A DNA stretch of 33,208 nucleotides from Bacteroidales bacterium (GTDB taxonomy: Bacteria; Bacteroidota; Bacteroidia; Bacteroidales; VadinHA17): assembly GCA_012519515.1 (NCBI GenBank), contig JAAYQC010000120.1:1-33208 (forward strand), given 5' to 3'. How positions within the stretch are numbered: the first letter of the stretch is position 1; each line of letters starts with the position of its first letter. The position numbers were made by a program, and so were the translations under genes. Of the stretch, positions 1-8,285 are shown in pieces. The notes under the pieces are model-generated. The model did no database searches, was not told the origin of the DNA, and worked only from the letters and a program-made list of their open reading frames with translations.

Positions 1-83
1 CGGCTTTTTGATTTACAATTAAAGCCACCAGACCAGTTTGAGCTTAATAAAATTTAGAAAACAGGATGTGACAGAAAAACAAA

Positions 84-133
84 AGCCTCACGGGTTTGAA
101 ACGTCTATTCCGCTTCGCGGTTCCCGTAAGGCT
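84..133 (-). terminator. Terminator of the POT transporter gene
   Basis: An imperfect long stem pairs AGCCT and ACGGG (84-94) with CCCGT and AGGCT (123-133), with one mismatch between the two blocks. A small inner CCGC/GCGG hairpin sits near 110-120. Read on the minus strand, the stem is followed by a T-rich run (complement of 74-83). This lies just past the transporter stop codon. Bases 1-73 show no feature I can support. Confidence 0.6.
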
Positions 134-154
134 CTTGTTTATAATTAATACAGC

Positions 155-1987
155 TTAGCTTGCTGCTGCTTTCTCGAGTCTTTTCAGAATTGAGAAGATG
201 AAAGCTGCAGACAGCAGGCAGCAGACGATGAATACAAGCCACAATGTGCTGAGCTCCACTTTATCCCACAGGATGGTTCCGACAAAGAGAAGCTTGTTTC
301 CGACTGCCGTGGCAAGAAGCCATCCACCCTGCATAAGACCCTGGAATCGTGAGGGAGCCACTTTGGAAACGAATGACAATCCCATCGGGCTAAGGAAGAG
401 TTCGGCTATAGTCAGCACCAGGTAACTGCTCATAAGCCAGTAGGGTGTAACCCTGTCACTGTCGGCTGCCGGCAATCCTGAGAGCGATGCAGGTGAAGGT
501 AAACCTATGGAAGCTATCAGTATAATGACGAACCCCAGGGATGCAATCACCATTCCTATACCTATCTTTTTTGGTGTTGAAGGCTCAATGCCTTTTTTGT
601 TAAGCCAGGCAAAGAGGGCCATCACTGGAAAGGTAAGGGCTACTATGAACACGGGGTTGAATGACTGAAAGACCTCGGGAGCAATTGAGTTCTGCGGTCC
701 GAAAGCGTTGAGATTTCTGCTGAGAATGGTTGTTGGATCGGCGCCTGTAAGGAAGAATATTGCAAACCACAGCGACAGCAGCAGAAGTATTCCGCCCATG
801 AGTTTCGATCGTCTGCTCATGTTTTTATAAAGGAGGATCACGATACCGGCAATCGAACCTATTACAGCCAGCATGGATGGGAGGGTAAAGAATAGATTGG
901 TTACGGGACCAACCTGTTTCACAGTGTAATCCCTTGCAAACATGGTAAGGGTAAGTCCATTCTGGTGGAATGACATCCAGAAGAACACCACCACTACGAA
1001 AACCAGTATGAGCGCTGTCACACGTGCTCTTTCTTCCTTGCTGGATGTCAGTAATATCCATGTCACGAATCCGGTAAACAGTCCGAATGCGAAGCCGGTG
1101 ACTACATCAATCTGTTCCAGAAGCTGAAGAAGGAAGGCGGTAGCTGCCATTACTGCTAAAGCTGAAACTATGGGAACCGGTTTGAAATCGATCTTTTCCG
1201 ATGCATGGCTGGCAGCCTTAACCTCCTTGTTCGGAAGATGGCGGTTGAAAATCACGTATACCAGCAATGAGACAATCATTGCCGCGGCAGCAATTCCAAA
1301 AGCATAATTATATCCTTTTGAGAAAACCTCGAGGTAACTGTTGGCAAAAGCCTGCAGATCGGTAACAGGACCTGAAAGGCTTACCTTGTTTGCAAACTGC
1401 TGGAAAACCGATGTGTCTGTCAGTGTACCATTAATATATTGATGACATAGCGATGGAACACTTCCATCGTGGGCAAACCCATTGGTTTTAAGCCACCAGT
1501 TTCTCATTCCATTGGCAGCGTAGGGAGCAAAAAAAGCGCCCACGTTTATCCCCATGTAAAAAATCATGAAGGCAGTATCCCTGAGCTTTGAGTATTTCGG
1601 ATCATCATACATCTGCCCGACGACAGCCTGCAGGTTACCCTTGAAGAGCCCGTTGCCGAGGGCAATTGTCATCAGTCCGATTACAGTTACCGTCAGAGTC
1701 ATTCCCGGTACAGCCATTATAACATATCCTGCGAACATGATAATAATACCGGCAAGAATCACAAGCTTATACTTCTTTGTAACATCGGCCAGAATTCCGC
1801 CAAGCAGTGCAAGCGCGTATATCCCGAAATAAAACCAGCTGTAGATTCCACCTGCCTTTTCGGCTGAGAGACCGAACTTGGCCTGAAGGAACAGTACCAG
1901 GATTGCCATCATGGTATAAAAACCGAACCTTTCTCCCATATTGGAGAAAAAGGCTACAAGCAGACCTTTTGGGTGATTTTTAAGCAT
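155..1987 (-). CDS. POT/PTR family proton-coupled peptide transporter
   Basis: A 610-residue polytopic inner-membrane protein of the proton-dependent oligopeptide transporter (MFS) family, expected to import di- and tripeptides with protons. The family signature in the first helix is visible as GERFGFY (residues 18-24). The first glutamate of the canonical ExxERFxYY motif is asparagine here (N16), while E19 and R20 are kept. It is longer than the roughly 500 residues of E. coli Dtp proteins because of an extended loop around residues 165-225 and extra hydrophobic segments in the middle; similar long forms are usual in Bacteroidota. The ATG at 1985-1987 is the natural start, and a sigma promoter lies about 100 bases upstream. 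It is monocistronic. The family is secure; the substrate is inferred. PepD and C69 dipeptidases elsewhere in the window fit peptide use. Confidence 0.93.
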   Translation of the reverse strand: MLKNHPKGLLVAFFSNMGERFGFYTMMAILVLFLQAKFGLSAEKAGGIYSWFYFGIYALALLGGILADVTKKYKLVILAGIIIMFAGYVIMAVPGMTLTVTVIGLMTIALGNGLFKGNLQAVVGQMYDDPKYSKLRDTAFMIFYMGINVGAFFAPYAANGMRNWWLKTNGFAHDGSVPSLCHQYINGTLTDTSVFQQFANKVSLSGPVTDLQAFANSYLEVFSKGYNYAFGIAAAAMIVSLLVYVIFNRHLPNKEVKAASHASEKIDFKPVPIVSALAVMAATAFLLQLLEQIDVVTGFAFGLFTGFVTWILLTSSKEERARVTALILVFVVVVFFWMSFHQNGLTLTMFARDYTVKQVGPVTNLFFTLPSMLAVIGSIAGIVILLYKNMSRRSKLMGGILLLLSLWFAIFFLTGADPTTILSRNLNAFGPQNSIAPEVFQSFNPVFIVALTFPVMALFAWLNKKGIEPSTPKKIGIGMVIASLGFVIILIASIGLPSPASLSGLPAADSDRVTPYWLMSSYLVLTIAELFLSPMGLSFVSKVAPSRFQGLMQGGWLLATAVGNKLLFVGTILWDKVELSTLWLVFIVCCLLSAAFIFSILKRLEKAAAS

Positions 1988-2083
1988 ATCTGATTAATTA
2001 GTGGTTTAAAATAATTATCGGTTCAGGTCGAATAACATAATCCAGACAATTTTCCCCTGTTAATTTGGAAAATCCGGACGTAG

Positions 2084-2115
2084 CAAATATATTAATCTTT
2101 TTTACATATGGTAAA
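2084..2115 (-). promoter_or_regulatory. Probable promoter of the POT transporter
   Basis: On the minus strand TATATTTG (complement of 2084-2091) matches the Bacteroidota -7 element TAnnTTTG exactly. The -33 box is poor (TTTA, complement of 2112-2115), with a 20-base spacer. It would give a leader of about 90 bases. The rest of 1988-2260 shows no other clear feature apart from a TATTTTTG at 2228-2235 (+) that could be a -7 box for the next gene but lacks a -33 box. Confidence 0.4.
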
Positions 2116-2260
2116 AATCAACATATACTCTGAATACTCTAATTGTCTCACTGACGCTGAGCCTTTCGGGAAAAGAGTGCAAACGTGATTTTTCCTGTTA
2201 TTGAAGGGGTATTTTGCTTTGATTGCTTATTTTTGAATCCGGAGAAGAAAACGTTAAGGT

Positions 2261-3781
2261 ATGAAAATATTGAGCGCCTCACAGATAAGGGAACTGGACT
2301 CGCTTACCATCAGTGAGGAGAAAATCTTATCATCCGATCTCATGGAGAGAGCCGCAGCTCAGCTCTTTAAATGGATATCAGGAAGATTTGATCGCTCGCG
2401 CAGATTTATTATCCTCGCCGGACCCGGGAACAACGGAGGTGACGGGCTTGCCCTTGCAAGGATGATGGCTGAAAACCGCTATGATGTTGAAGTTTTTTTC
2501 GTGAAACTGTCGGATAATACCAGCGGTGACTGGAATCACAACAAGGAAAGACTTATAAATGAAGCCGGTATATCGCTGACGACCATTGACGACACTGACA
2601 GTTTTCCGCTGACAGGGCAGGGCGATATTATTGTTGATTCAATCTTCGGATCGGGACTTAACCGCCCGGTAAGCGGGTTTGGGGCCGAAGTTATAAGGAA
2701 GATTAATCAATCGGGCTGTACGGTGATATCAGTGGATATCCCGTCAGGGTTATTCTCCGAGGATAATAGTTCCAATACACCCGGTACAATAGCAAGGGCA
2801 AACTATACCCTCAGTTTTCAGTTACCGAAACTCAGTTTCCTGCTTCCCGACACAGGCATATATGCCGGAGAATGGCATGTCCTCCCCATTGGTTTAAGCA
2901 GCAGCGGAATACAGAACATGACTTCAGCCTGGGAATACATTGAAGAGGCTTATGTATCTTCCTTGCTGAAAATAAGGCAGAAGTTTGATCACAAGGGAAT
3001 GTACGGTCACGGACTCCTGTTTGCAGGTTCGCTGGGCAGGATGGGAGCTGCTGTTCTTGCTGCACGGGCGGCTTTGAGAACCGGCATTGGACTGATGACA
3101 TGCCATGTTCCCGGCTGCGGATATGAGATAATGCAGACATCAGTGCCTGAAGCCATGGCAAGGGTCGACATCGACAAATCGTGTATCACGGCTATTGACG
3201 ATATTGAAGGCTTTGATGCAATCGGGGCAGGACCGGGGATGGGTACGGAAACGGTTACCCGCCTCGCTTTTCTGTGGTTTCTTGAGAACTGTGGAAAACC
3301 ATTGATTATTGATGCTGACGGGATAAATATCCTTGGCCTGGAGAAGAACAATCTCCCGATGCTTCCTCAATCTGCTATTCTGACGCCGCATGTGAAGGAA
3401 TTTGAGAGGATTGCAGGAAAGGCATCCGGGGGATATGACAGGCTTATGATGCAGATTGAATTTGCCTGCCGTCATAAATGCGTTGTTGTGCTCAAGGGAG
3501 CCCATAGCTCTGTTGCCACACCTGAGGGAAAAGTATTCTTTAACAGCACGGGCAACCCGGGAATGGCAACTGCCGGAAGCGGCGATGTTCTCACGGGGAT
3601 GATCCTTGCCCTTCTTTCGAGGGGCTACCCGCCTGCTGATGCTGCAGTTCTGGGAGTCTATATTCACGGACTTGCAGGTGACCTGGCAGCATCGGATGTC
3701 GGACAGGAGTCACTTACCGCCTCAGATATAATTGAAAATATACCAAATGCATTTCGTAAGCTGGAAGAAAAAAACAAATAA
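2261..3781 (+). CDS. nnr: Bifunctional ADP-dependent NAD(P)H-hydrate dehydratase / NAD(P)H-hydrate epimerase
   Basis: A cytosolic metabolite-repair enzyme of 506 residues, the usual length of the fused form. The N-terminal YjeF_N epimerase domain (about 1-215) interconverts the R and S forms of NAD(P)HX and carries the loop GPGNNGGDG (residues 54-62). The C-terminal ribokinase-like domain (about 235-500) is the ADP-dependent dehydratase that restores NAD(P)H. It shows DADGIN and the GSGD anion-hole motif ending in the catalytic Asp at residue 442. The start ATG at 2261 follows an AAGG at 2256-2259. The next gene, a DUF4831 lipoprotein, starts 10 bases after the stop, so the two are probably co-transcribed, though no functional link is obvious. 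Confidence 0.95.
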   Translation: MKILSASQIRELDSLTISEEKILSSDLMERAAAQLFKWISGRFDRSRRFIILAGPGNNGGDGLALARMMAENRYDVEVFFVKLSDNTSGDWNHNKERLINEAGISLTTIDDTDSFPLTGQGDIIVDSIFGSGLNRPVSGFGAEVIRKINQSGCTVISVDIPSGLFSEDNSSNTPGTIARANYTLSFQLPKLSFLLPDTGIYAGEWHVLPIGLSSSGIQNMTSAWEYIEEAYVSSLLKIRQKFDHKGMYGHGLLFAGSLGRMGAAVLAARAALRTGIGLMTCHVPGCGYEIMQTSVPEAMARVDIDKSCITAIDDIEGFDAIGAGPGMGTETVTRLAFLWFLENCGKPLIIDADGINILGLEKNNLPMLPQSAILTPHVKEFERIAGKASGGYDRLMMQIEFACRHKCVVVLKGAHSSVATPEGKVFFNSTGNPGMATAGSGDVLTGMILALLSRGYPPADAAVLGVYIHGLAGDLAASDVGQESLTASDIIENIPNAFRKLEEKNK

Positions 3782-3791
3782 TAACTCTACT

Positions 3792-4907
3792 ATGCAAAAT
3801 CCGTTGAAATATACCTGTCTGGCGTTGATCGCCGTCCTGCTTTCTTCATGTTCAGCCAACAGAACAATGAGCGGTTCACGGAATTACGTATATCCGATGT
3901 CGGGAAGACCTTCAGTAGCTGAAGGAAGCATTATCTATGCCCTTCCCATGTCGGTTGTCGATATTGAGATTGAAGCCGAGCATGTGATTGAAAAGCCGGG
4001 ACCCTATTCCCGTTATGCCAATGATTTTCTTGGTCTTGGAAATGTCATAACCGCCGAATCGGAGTACTGGTCAATAACCGGCCTGACAATCAGCACGCAT
4101 GAGGAGCTTGATCCTGACCAGTTTTATGTTATTTCGGCAGGATCGGAGTTCCGGACCAATGCTCTGGCTTTGAAAAGGCAGGGATTGATACTTGATATTA
4201 ACCCGGATATTTATAATAGCTCCGGACGTTTTTCAATGGAAGATGATAGCAATCCCGATCTGCTTAATGTCTATGATCTGGGGTCGGATGAATACTTTCT
4301 TCAGAAGAAGGATACTTTGTACAGGGTAGTTAAATTTGACACCACTTTTATTAGAGTACCATACCTGGTTGAAAAAAAGCAGAAGCTAACCATTGACAGG
4401 CTCGCGGAAAAGGCCGCGATAAGGCTCATGGAACTCAGGGATGGCAAGCATATGATTCTTACAGGCGAGACGAATCTCTTCCCGCAGGATGAGGCTGCCA
4501 TCAACGAGATGAACCGTCTTGAAAAAGAATATACCGAACTTTTCACCGGAAAAACTCTTACTGCCAGGCATAAGTTCAGGTACCAGGTAATTCCGGGGAA
4601 TCAACCGGCAGGAGAGAGGATAATTCTGTGCAGGTTTTCCGAAGCCACCGGGCTGTTGGATGCCTCGTCGGCTTCCGGCACACCGGTGGAAATTGAATTC
4701 ACTCCCGAGAGGAAAACATCCGGATTGAATATCAGTCAGGGAAAAGCTTCCTCATCAGCACAGAGCGACAAGTTGTATTACAGGGTTCCCGATGTGGTCA
4801 ATGTAAAGATTTCCGTAGGCGGCGAAGTTCTTAATTCAACAAGAAAGCTGATTTATCAGTCCGGACAGATTGTCAGACTGCCCTCAAACTATGTTATTGA
4901 CAGATAA
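3792..4907 (+). CDS. DUF4831 family lipoprotein of unknown function
   Basis: A 371-residue protein that I recognise as the Bacteroidota family DUF4831; no function is known. The reading frame is open from 3732, but the ATG at 3792 is the better start. It lies 10 bases after the upstream stop and leads directly into a lipoprotein signal (hydrophobic CLALIAVLLSSC, lipobox LSSC), whereas the earlier ATG lies inside nnr and would bury the signal behind 20 charged residues. The lipid-modified cysteine is about residue 20 of the shorter form. The remainder looks soluble and beta-rich, with a charged helical stretch in the middle. It is likely anchored in the cell envelope. Co-transcription with nnr is inferred from spacing only. 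Confidence 0.8.
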   Translation: MQNPLKYTCLALIAVLLSSCSANRTMSGSRNYVYPMSGRPSVAEGSIIYALPMSVVDIEIEAEHVIEKPGPYSRYANDFLGLGNVITAESEYWSITGLTISTHEELDPDQFYVISAGSEFRTNALALKRQGLILDINPDIYNSSGRFSMEDDSNPDLLNVYDLGSDEYFLQKKDTLYRVVKFDTTFIRVPYLVEKKQKLTIDRLAEKAAIRLMELRDGKHMILTGETNLFPQDEAAINEMNRLEKEYTELFTGKTLTARHKFRYQVIPGNQPAGERIILCRFSEATGLLDASSASGTPVEIEFTPERKTSGLNISQGKASSSAQSDKLYYRVPDVVNVKISVGGEVLNSTRKLIYQSGQIVRLPSNYVIDR

Positions 4908-4913
4908 ATCTAC

Positions 4914-4946
4914 GTTATAACAATGTTATAACATGCCTAACGGCAT
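4914..4946. repeat. Twin palindrome GTTATAAC plus small hairpin between convergent genes
   Basis: The perfect palindrome GTTATAAC occurs twice (4914-4921 and 4925-4932), three bases apart. Directly after it ATGCC (4933-4937) and GGCAT (4942-4946) form a five-base-pair hairpin with a four-base loop. This is the gap between the ends of the DUF4831 gene and the thioredoxin gene, so a weak two-way terminator is the simplest reading. A protein-binding site cannot be excluded. Confidence 0.4.
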
Positions 4947-5007
4947 CAAAAAGTATCAGGCAGCACTTATATGCTGATATTAAATGTATAAGAAGGAGTT
5001 TAAGGGA

Positions 5008-5535
5008 TTATTCTATTTTTCCCCTGAATGAATTTGAGTATTCCTGCCAGTTGCCGGTTTCATAAGCCTTATCTGCAAAGAAGCTGAGAAGCATTTCCAT
5101 TTCCTTTGGCTGGCGGTAGCCGGGAACAGGCGACACCTGGAATTTTTCATCCTGTTTTGTAAGGAAGACGACAGTGGGATAGGAAAGCTGTCCGTTCAGG
5201 AGCGCCACGGCCAGCTGATGAGCCTTGCCCGCCCTTCCGTCATTAATGAACTTCTGGCCGAAGAAAGTTATTTCCTCCTGGCTTTCGGCATTGAATTTAA
5301 CAGGGTAGAACCTTGTATTGAGAATCTCGGCAATAACGGGATTGGTAAAGGTATCCTGGTCCATCTTCTTGCACCAGCCGCACCAGTCGGTATAGGCATC
5401 AATGAACAGAGGCTTGAACGACTGTTGGGCAAGCCGCTCCGCTTCCTGCAGGGTATACCATTTTACCTTGTCATTCTGCGAATACGCGTTCAGTGTCAGC
5501 GTCGCAATAAGAATCAGCATTAATGAATTTTTCAT
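5008..5535 (-). CDS. Secreted thioredoxin-like protein (thioredoxin_7 / DUF255-like fold)
   Basis: A 175-residue protein with a cleavable signal peptide (MKNSLMLILIATLTLNAYSQ, about residues 1-20) and a thioredoxin fold. The redox motif is WCGWCKK near residue 51, in the setting AYTDWCGWCKKMD typical of periplasmic thioredoxin-like proteins that reduce or form disulfides outside the cytoplasm. A cis-proline-like SYPTVVF lies near residue 118. It is convergent with the DUF4831 gene and divergent from the MFS transporter. I found no good sigma promoter match in its upstream gap 5536-5787, and nothing else there beyond AT-rich sequence. The fold is certain; whether it acts as reductase or oxidase is not visible. 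Confidence 0.88.
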   Translation of the reverse strand: MKNSLMLILIATLTLNAYSQNDKVKWYTLQEAERLAQQSFKPLFIDAYTDWCGWCKKMDQDTFTNPVIAEILNTRFYPVKFNAESQEEITFFGQKFINDGRAGKAHQLAVALLNGQLSYPTVVFLTKQDEKFQVSPVPGYRQPKEMEMLLSFFADKAYETGNWQEYSNSFRGKIE

Positions 5536-5787
5536 CCCGTATTTGTTTTATTTCAGAGTCCGGATGCCTGCTCCGCTCAGGTGGGGGAGAAGCACCGGCA
5601 CAAAATATCTTTTGTTTTCAAATATTATGCCAGTCCTGATTTGCATGTACAAAACGGATCTGCAATGATATAAACGGCAAAAGATCAATTTATATTCAAT
5701 TTAAGCAATTAATTTCTGGATTATCACAAAAATATTTTTCTACATTTACCGATCCTAAAAACGAATATATCACAATACATAAAATAA

Positions 5788-7170
5788 ATGGAAACAATCA
5801 CGAATACTTTGCGCGACTCGAAGGCAGCCCGGTGGACTGCCCTTGCGGTTGTGGCTTTCACTATGATGTGCGGCTACTGGCTGACAGATGTTATGGCGCC
5901 GCTTAAGCCCATGCTCGAGAAGGAACTGTTGTGGAACAGTGCCGAGTACGGCTTCTTCACCAGTGCTTACGGATGGTTCAACGTGTTCCTGCTCATGCTG
6001 ATTCTTGGCGGTATTATTCTCGACAAGATGGGAGTAAGGTTCACAGGTATTATGTCGACATCGATAATGGTTATCGGAACTGCAATTAAGTTCTGGGCCG
6101 TTTCGACCAATTCCCTCGACGGACAGACACTTCTGGGAATGAAAGCGCAGGTTGTGGTCGCCGGACTTGGATTTGCCATTTTCGGAGTAGGTGTGGAAAC
6201 TACGGGGATCACCGTATCAAAGATCATAGTCAAATGGTTCAAGGGCAAGGAGATGGCTCTGGCCATGGGGCTTGAAATGGCAACTGCCAGGATAGGTACC
6301 ACACTGGCCATGGTTACATCGGTTCCGATAGCCAGGGCACTTGGAGATGTTTCCAAACCCATTCTTGTATGTCTGATAATGCTCTGCATAGGAATGATTG
6401 CCTTCATCGTCTATACCGTTATGGACAAGAAGCTCGACAAGTCGATAGCAGATGAACTGGAAAGGACAAAATCGGCTGAAAGCGCAGAGGCCTTCAACCT
6501 CAGGGATATATGGTACATAGTTACTAACAGGGGATGGTGGTACATTGCCCTCCTTTGTGTTTTGTTCTATTCGGCTGTTTTCCCTTTCCTGAAATACGCT
6601 GCCGACCTGATGGTAAACAAATTCGGTGTTGATCCCGAACTGGCCGGAATAATCCCGGGCATGCTGCCATTCGGAACCATGATCCTTACACCCCTGTTCG
6701 GGAACCTCTACGACCGCAAGGGAAAGGGAGCATCCATCATGATACTTGGAGCAGCCCTCCTGATATTTGTTCATGCAATGTATTCCATCCCTTTCCTTAG
6801 AGCAACCCCGATCGCAATTATTCTGATAATCATTCTCGGGATAGGTTTTTCGCTTGTACCTTCAGCCATGTGGCCGTCTGTTCCCAAGATCATCCCTGAA
6901 AAGCAGCTTGGAACGGCATACGCCCTTATATTCTGGGTTCAGAATATAGGACTTATGAGTGTGCCTGCACTTATCGGCTGGGTTTTGAATAAATACTGTA
7001 TCACCGGAACACACCTGATTGACGGTAGTCCTGTGCCCAGTTACGATTACACACTTCCGATGATAATATTCACAAGTTTTGGAATTATCGCCATGGTGTT
7101 TGCACTCCTGTTGAAAGCGGAGGATAAAAAGAAGGGATACGGACTCGAAATGCCTAATATAAAGAAATAG
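5788..7170 (+). CDS. MFS transporter, substrate unknown
   Basis: A 460-residue inner-membrane transporter of the major facilitator superfamily with about twelve hydrophobic segments split into two halves by a charged cytoplasmic loop (about residues 208-235). The loop 2-3 signature is recognisable as GGIILDKMGVR, with a related LYDRKGKG in the second half. Sequence style is close to the broad group that includes oxalate/formate-type and MFSD1-like carriers, but the substrate cannot be read from sequence. It is a single-gene unit with AT-rich upstream sequence and a strong terminator 20 bases after the stop. Confidence 0.85.
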   Translation: METITNTLRDSKAARWTALAVVAFTMMCGYWLTDVMAPLKPMLEKELLWNSAEYGFFTSAYGWFNVFLLMLILGGIILDKMGVRFTGIMSTSIMVIGTAIKFWAVSTNSLDGQTLLGMKAQVVVAGLGFAIFGVGVETTGITVSKIIVKWFKGKEMALAMGLEMATARIGTTLAMVTSVPIARALGDVSKPILVCLIMLCIGMIAFIVYTVMDKKLDKSIADELERTKSAESAEAFNLRDIWYIVTNRGWWYIALLCVLFYSAVFPFLKYAADLMVNKFGVDPELAGIIPGMLPFGTMILTPLFGNLYDRKGKGASIMILGAALLIFVHAMYSIPFLRATPIAIILIIILGIGFSLVPSAMWPSVPKIIPEKQLGTAYALIFWVQNIGLMSVPALIGWVLNKYCITGTHLIDGSPVPSYDYTLPMIIFTSFGIIAMVFALLLKAEDKKKGYGLEMPNIKK

Positions 7171-7189
7171 GTCTGACAGACTTTCAATT

Positions 7190-7222
7190 ACAGGATCGCC
7201 CGGCCGCGATCCTGTGTTTTTA
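7190..7222 (+). terminator. Rho-independent terminator after the MFS gene
   Basis: A perfect ten-base-pair stem ACAGGATCGC/GCGATCCTGT (7190-7199 and 7206-7215) with a six-base loop is followed by a T run at 7217-7221. It sits between the convergent MFS and DUF47 genes and points clearly to the plus strand. Confidence 0.88.
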
Positions 7223-7260
7223 TTATGGTCATTCAGAGAGCTAAACCCGGAGGTTGAGCC

Positions 7261-7911
7261 TTATGCCATTTTAATAAGTATAGCCTTGATGGTGTCGCTG
7301 ACATCCTCTTCCTCGTCGACGCATTTTTCAAGCATCTCGAGGATCTTGTTGTTCTTGAGAAGTTCGGAAGGATCTTTTTCCTTTTCAAACAATTCCGACA
7401 CTGCCACGAAGTAGTAATCGTCGGCTTTATGCTCGATTTCCTTTATACGGTCGCATGAACTTGTGATCTCGTCCTTGTTGGCCGCCGCGTCATTGAGACA
7501 ATGAATACAGGTTTTTATTTCCCTGGCACCTTCGAGAATCATAAGAGCCATTTTTTCAAAGACCGGCAGAAGCTTTTTGGGTCTGTAAAGGCATATTCTC
7601 CTGGCGATACCATTTATTGAATCGACCACATCATCGATATTGGCTGTCAACTCATGTATGTCTTCCCTGTCAAACGGGGTTATGAACGACTTGTTGAGCT
7701 GGTGGTAGGTGGTGTCGGTAATCTGATCCCCGATAAGTTCCAGTTCCTTTATTCTCTGGTAGAGTTTTTCATGTTCGGCATAATCCGTGGCAGAGATAAG
7801 CTCCTGAAGAAGTTCTGCTGCAAGCAAAAGGTTGGCGGCACTCTTTTCGAACAAAGGGTAAAAAGAATGATCTTTCGGCACAAAAAATTTGAGAATCTTA
7901 TCAATGTTCAT
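7261..7911 (-). CDS. DUF47 family (PhoU-like) phosphate transport accessory protein
   Basis: A 216-residue all-helical cytosolic protein of the DUF47/YkaA family, a distant relative of PhoU. Such proteins are usually encoded with a low-affinity Pit phosphate transporter and are thought to modulate it. Length is normal. The conserved acidic patches expected for metal binding are present (for example REDIHELTANIDDVVDSI near residue 80 and a second set near residue 160). Its ATG overlaps the stop of the upstream pit remnant (ATGA, 7908-7911), the standard pit-DUF47 arrangement. The partner transporter is truncated here, so this regulator may have lost its target or may act on another transporter. 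Confidence 0.88.
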   Translation of the reverse strand: MNIDKILKFFVPKDHSFYPLFEKSAANLLLAAELLQELISATDYAEHEKLYQRIKELELIGDQITDTTYHQLNKSFITPFDREDIHELTANIDDVVDSINGIARRICLYRPKKLLPVFEKMALMILEGAREIKTCIHCLNDAAANKDEITSSCDRIKEIEHKADDYYFVAVSELFEKEKDPSELLKNNKILEMLEKCVDEEEDVSDTIKAILIKMA

Positions 7912-8114
7912 CTTATCATTGTTTTAGATATTTGTTTTAGTGGAATAGCAAAGAGTAGATCAGGAAAACAAAAAAACGCCGCCATGGAGACAGCAGCGAA
8001 AGGTGATAGGACTTTGGTCGACACAAAAGTGGCAATGGAGTTTGCCGAATCATGGAATCCGGTGATAAAGTCAAAAATTAGAACCAGTACCGCAATAATA
8101 TACAAAACCGTCAT
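7908..8114 (-). pseudogene. Truncated Pit-type inorganic phosphate transporter
   Basis: Only 68 codons remain of a family normally 330-500 residues long. Residues 1-47 are a convincing Pit N-terminus, with the signature DFITGFHDSANSIATFVST followed by AVSMAAFF. After that the frame runs into an unrelated tail (about CFPDLLFAIPL onward) and stops at the DUF47 start. In another frame the same bases read VFLIYSLLFH and then TAA, a hydrophobic end that could be the original C-terminus. That pattern fits a large internal deletion that also shifted the frame. The missing core is not elsewhere in the window. A misassembly could produce the same picture. Confidence 0.8.
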
Positions 8115-8285
8115 TTTTTGTCTCTTTGTGTTTGAATTACTGGATAATTTGTTGAACGAGCTGATTCACAATGATTTTAATATCTGTTATTGTCGGGTTT
8201 TGATATTATTGTCAGGTGCCCAAAATTATAAAAATATTATTACTTTTATGAATTAATTGTTTTATAAATTAATAAATCAAAATAT

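Noticed and set aside
5536-5787. Short frames between the thioredoxin-like and MFS genes
   Set aside because: They are extensions of antisense frames of the neighbouring gene, with no start signal and no family resemblance.
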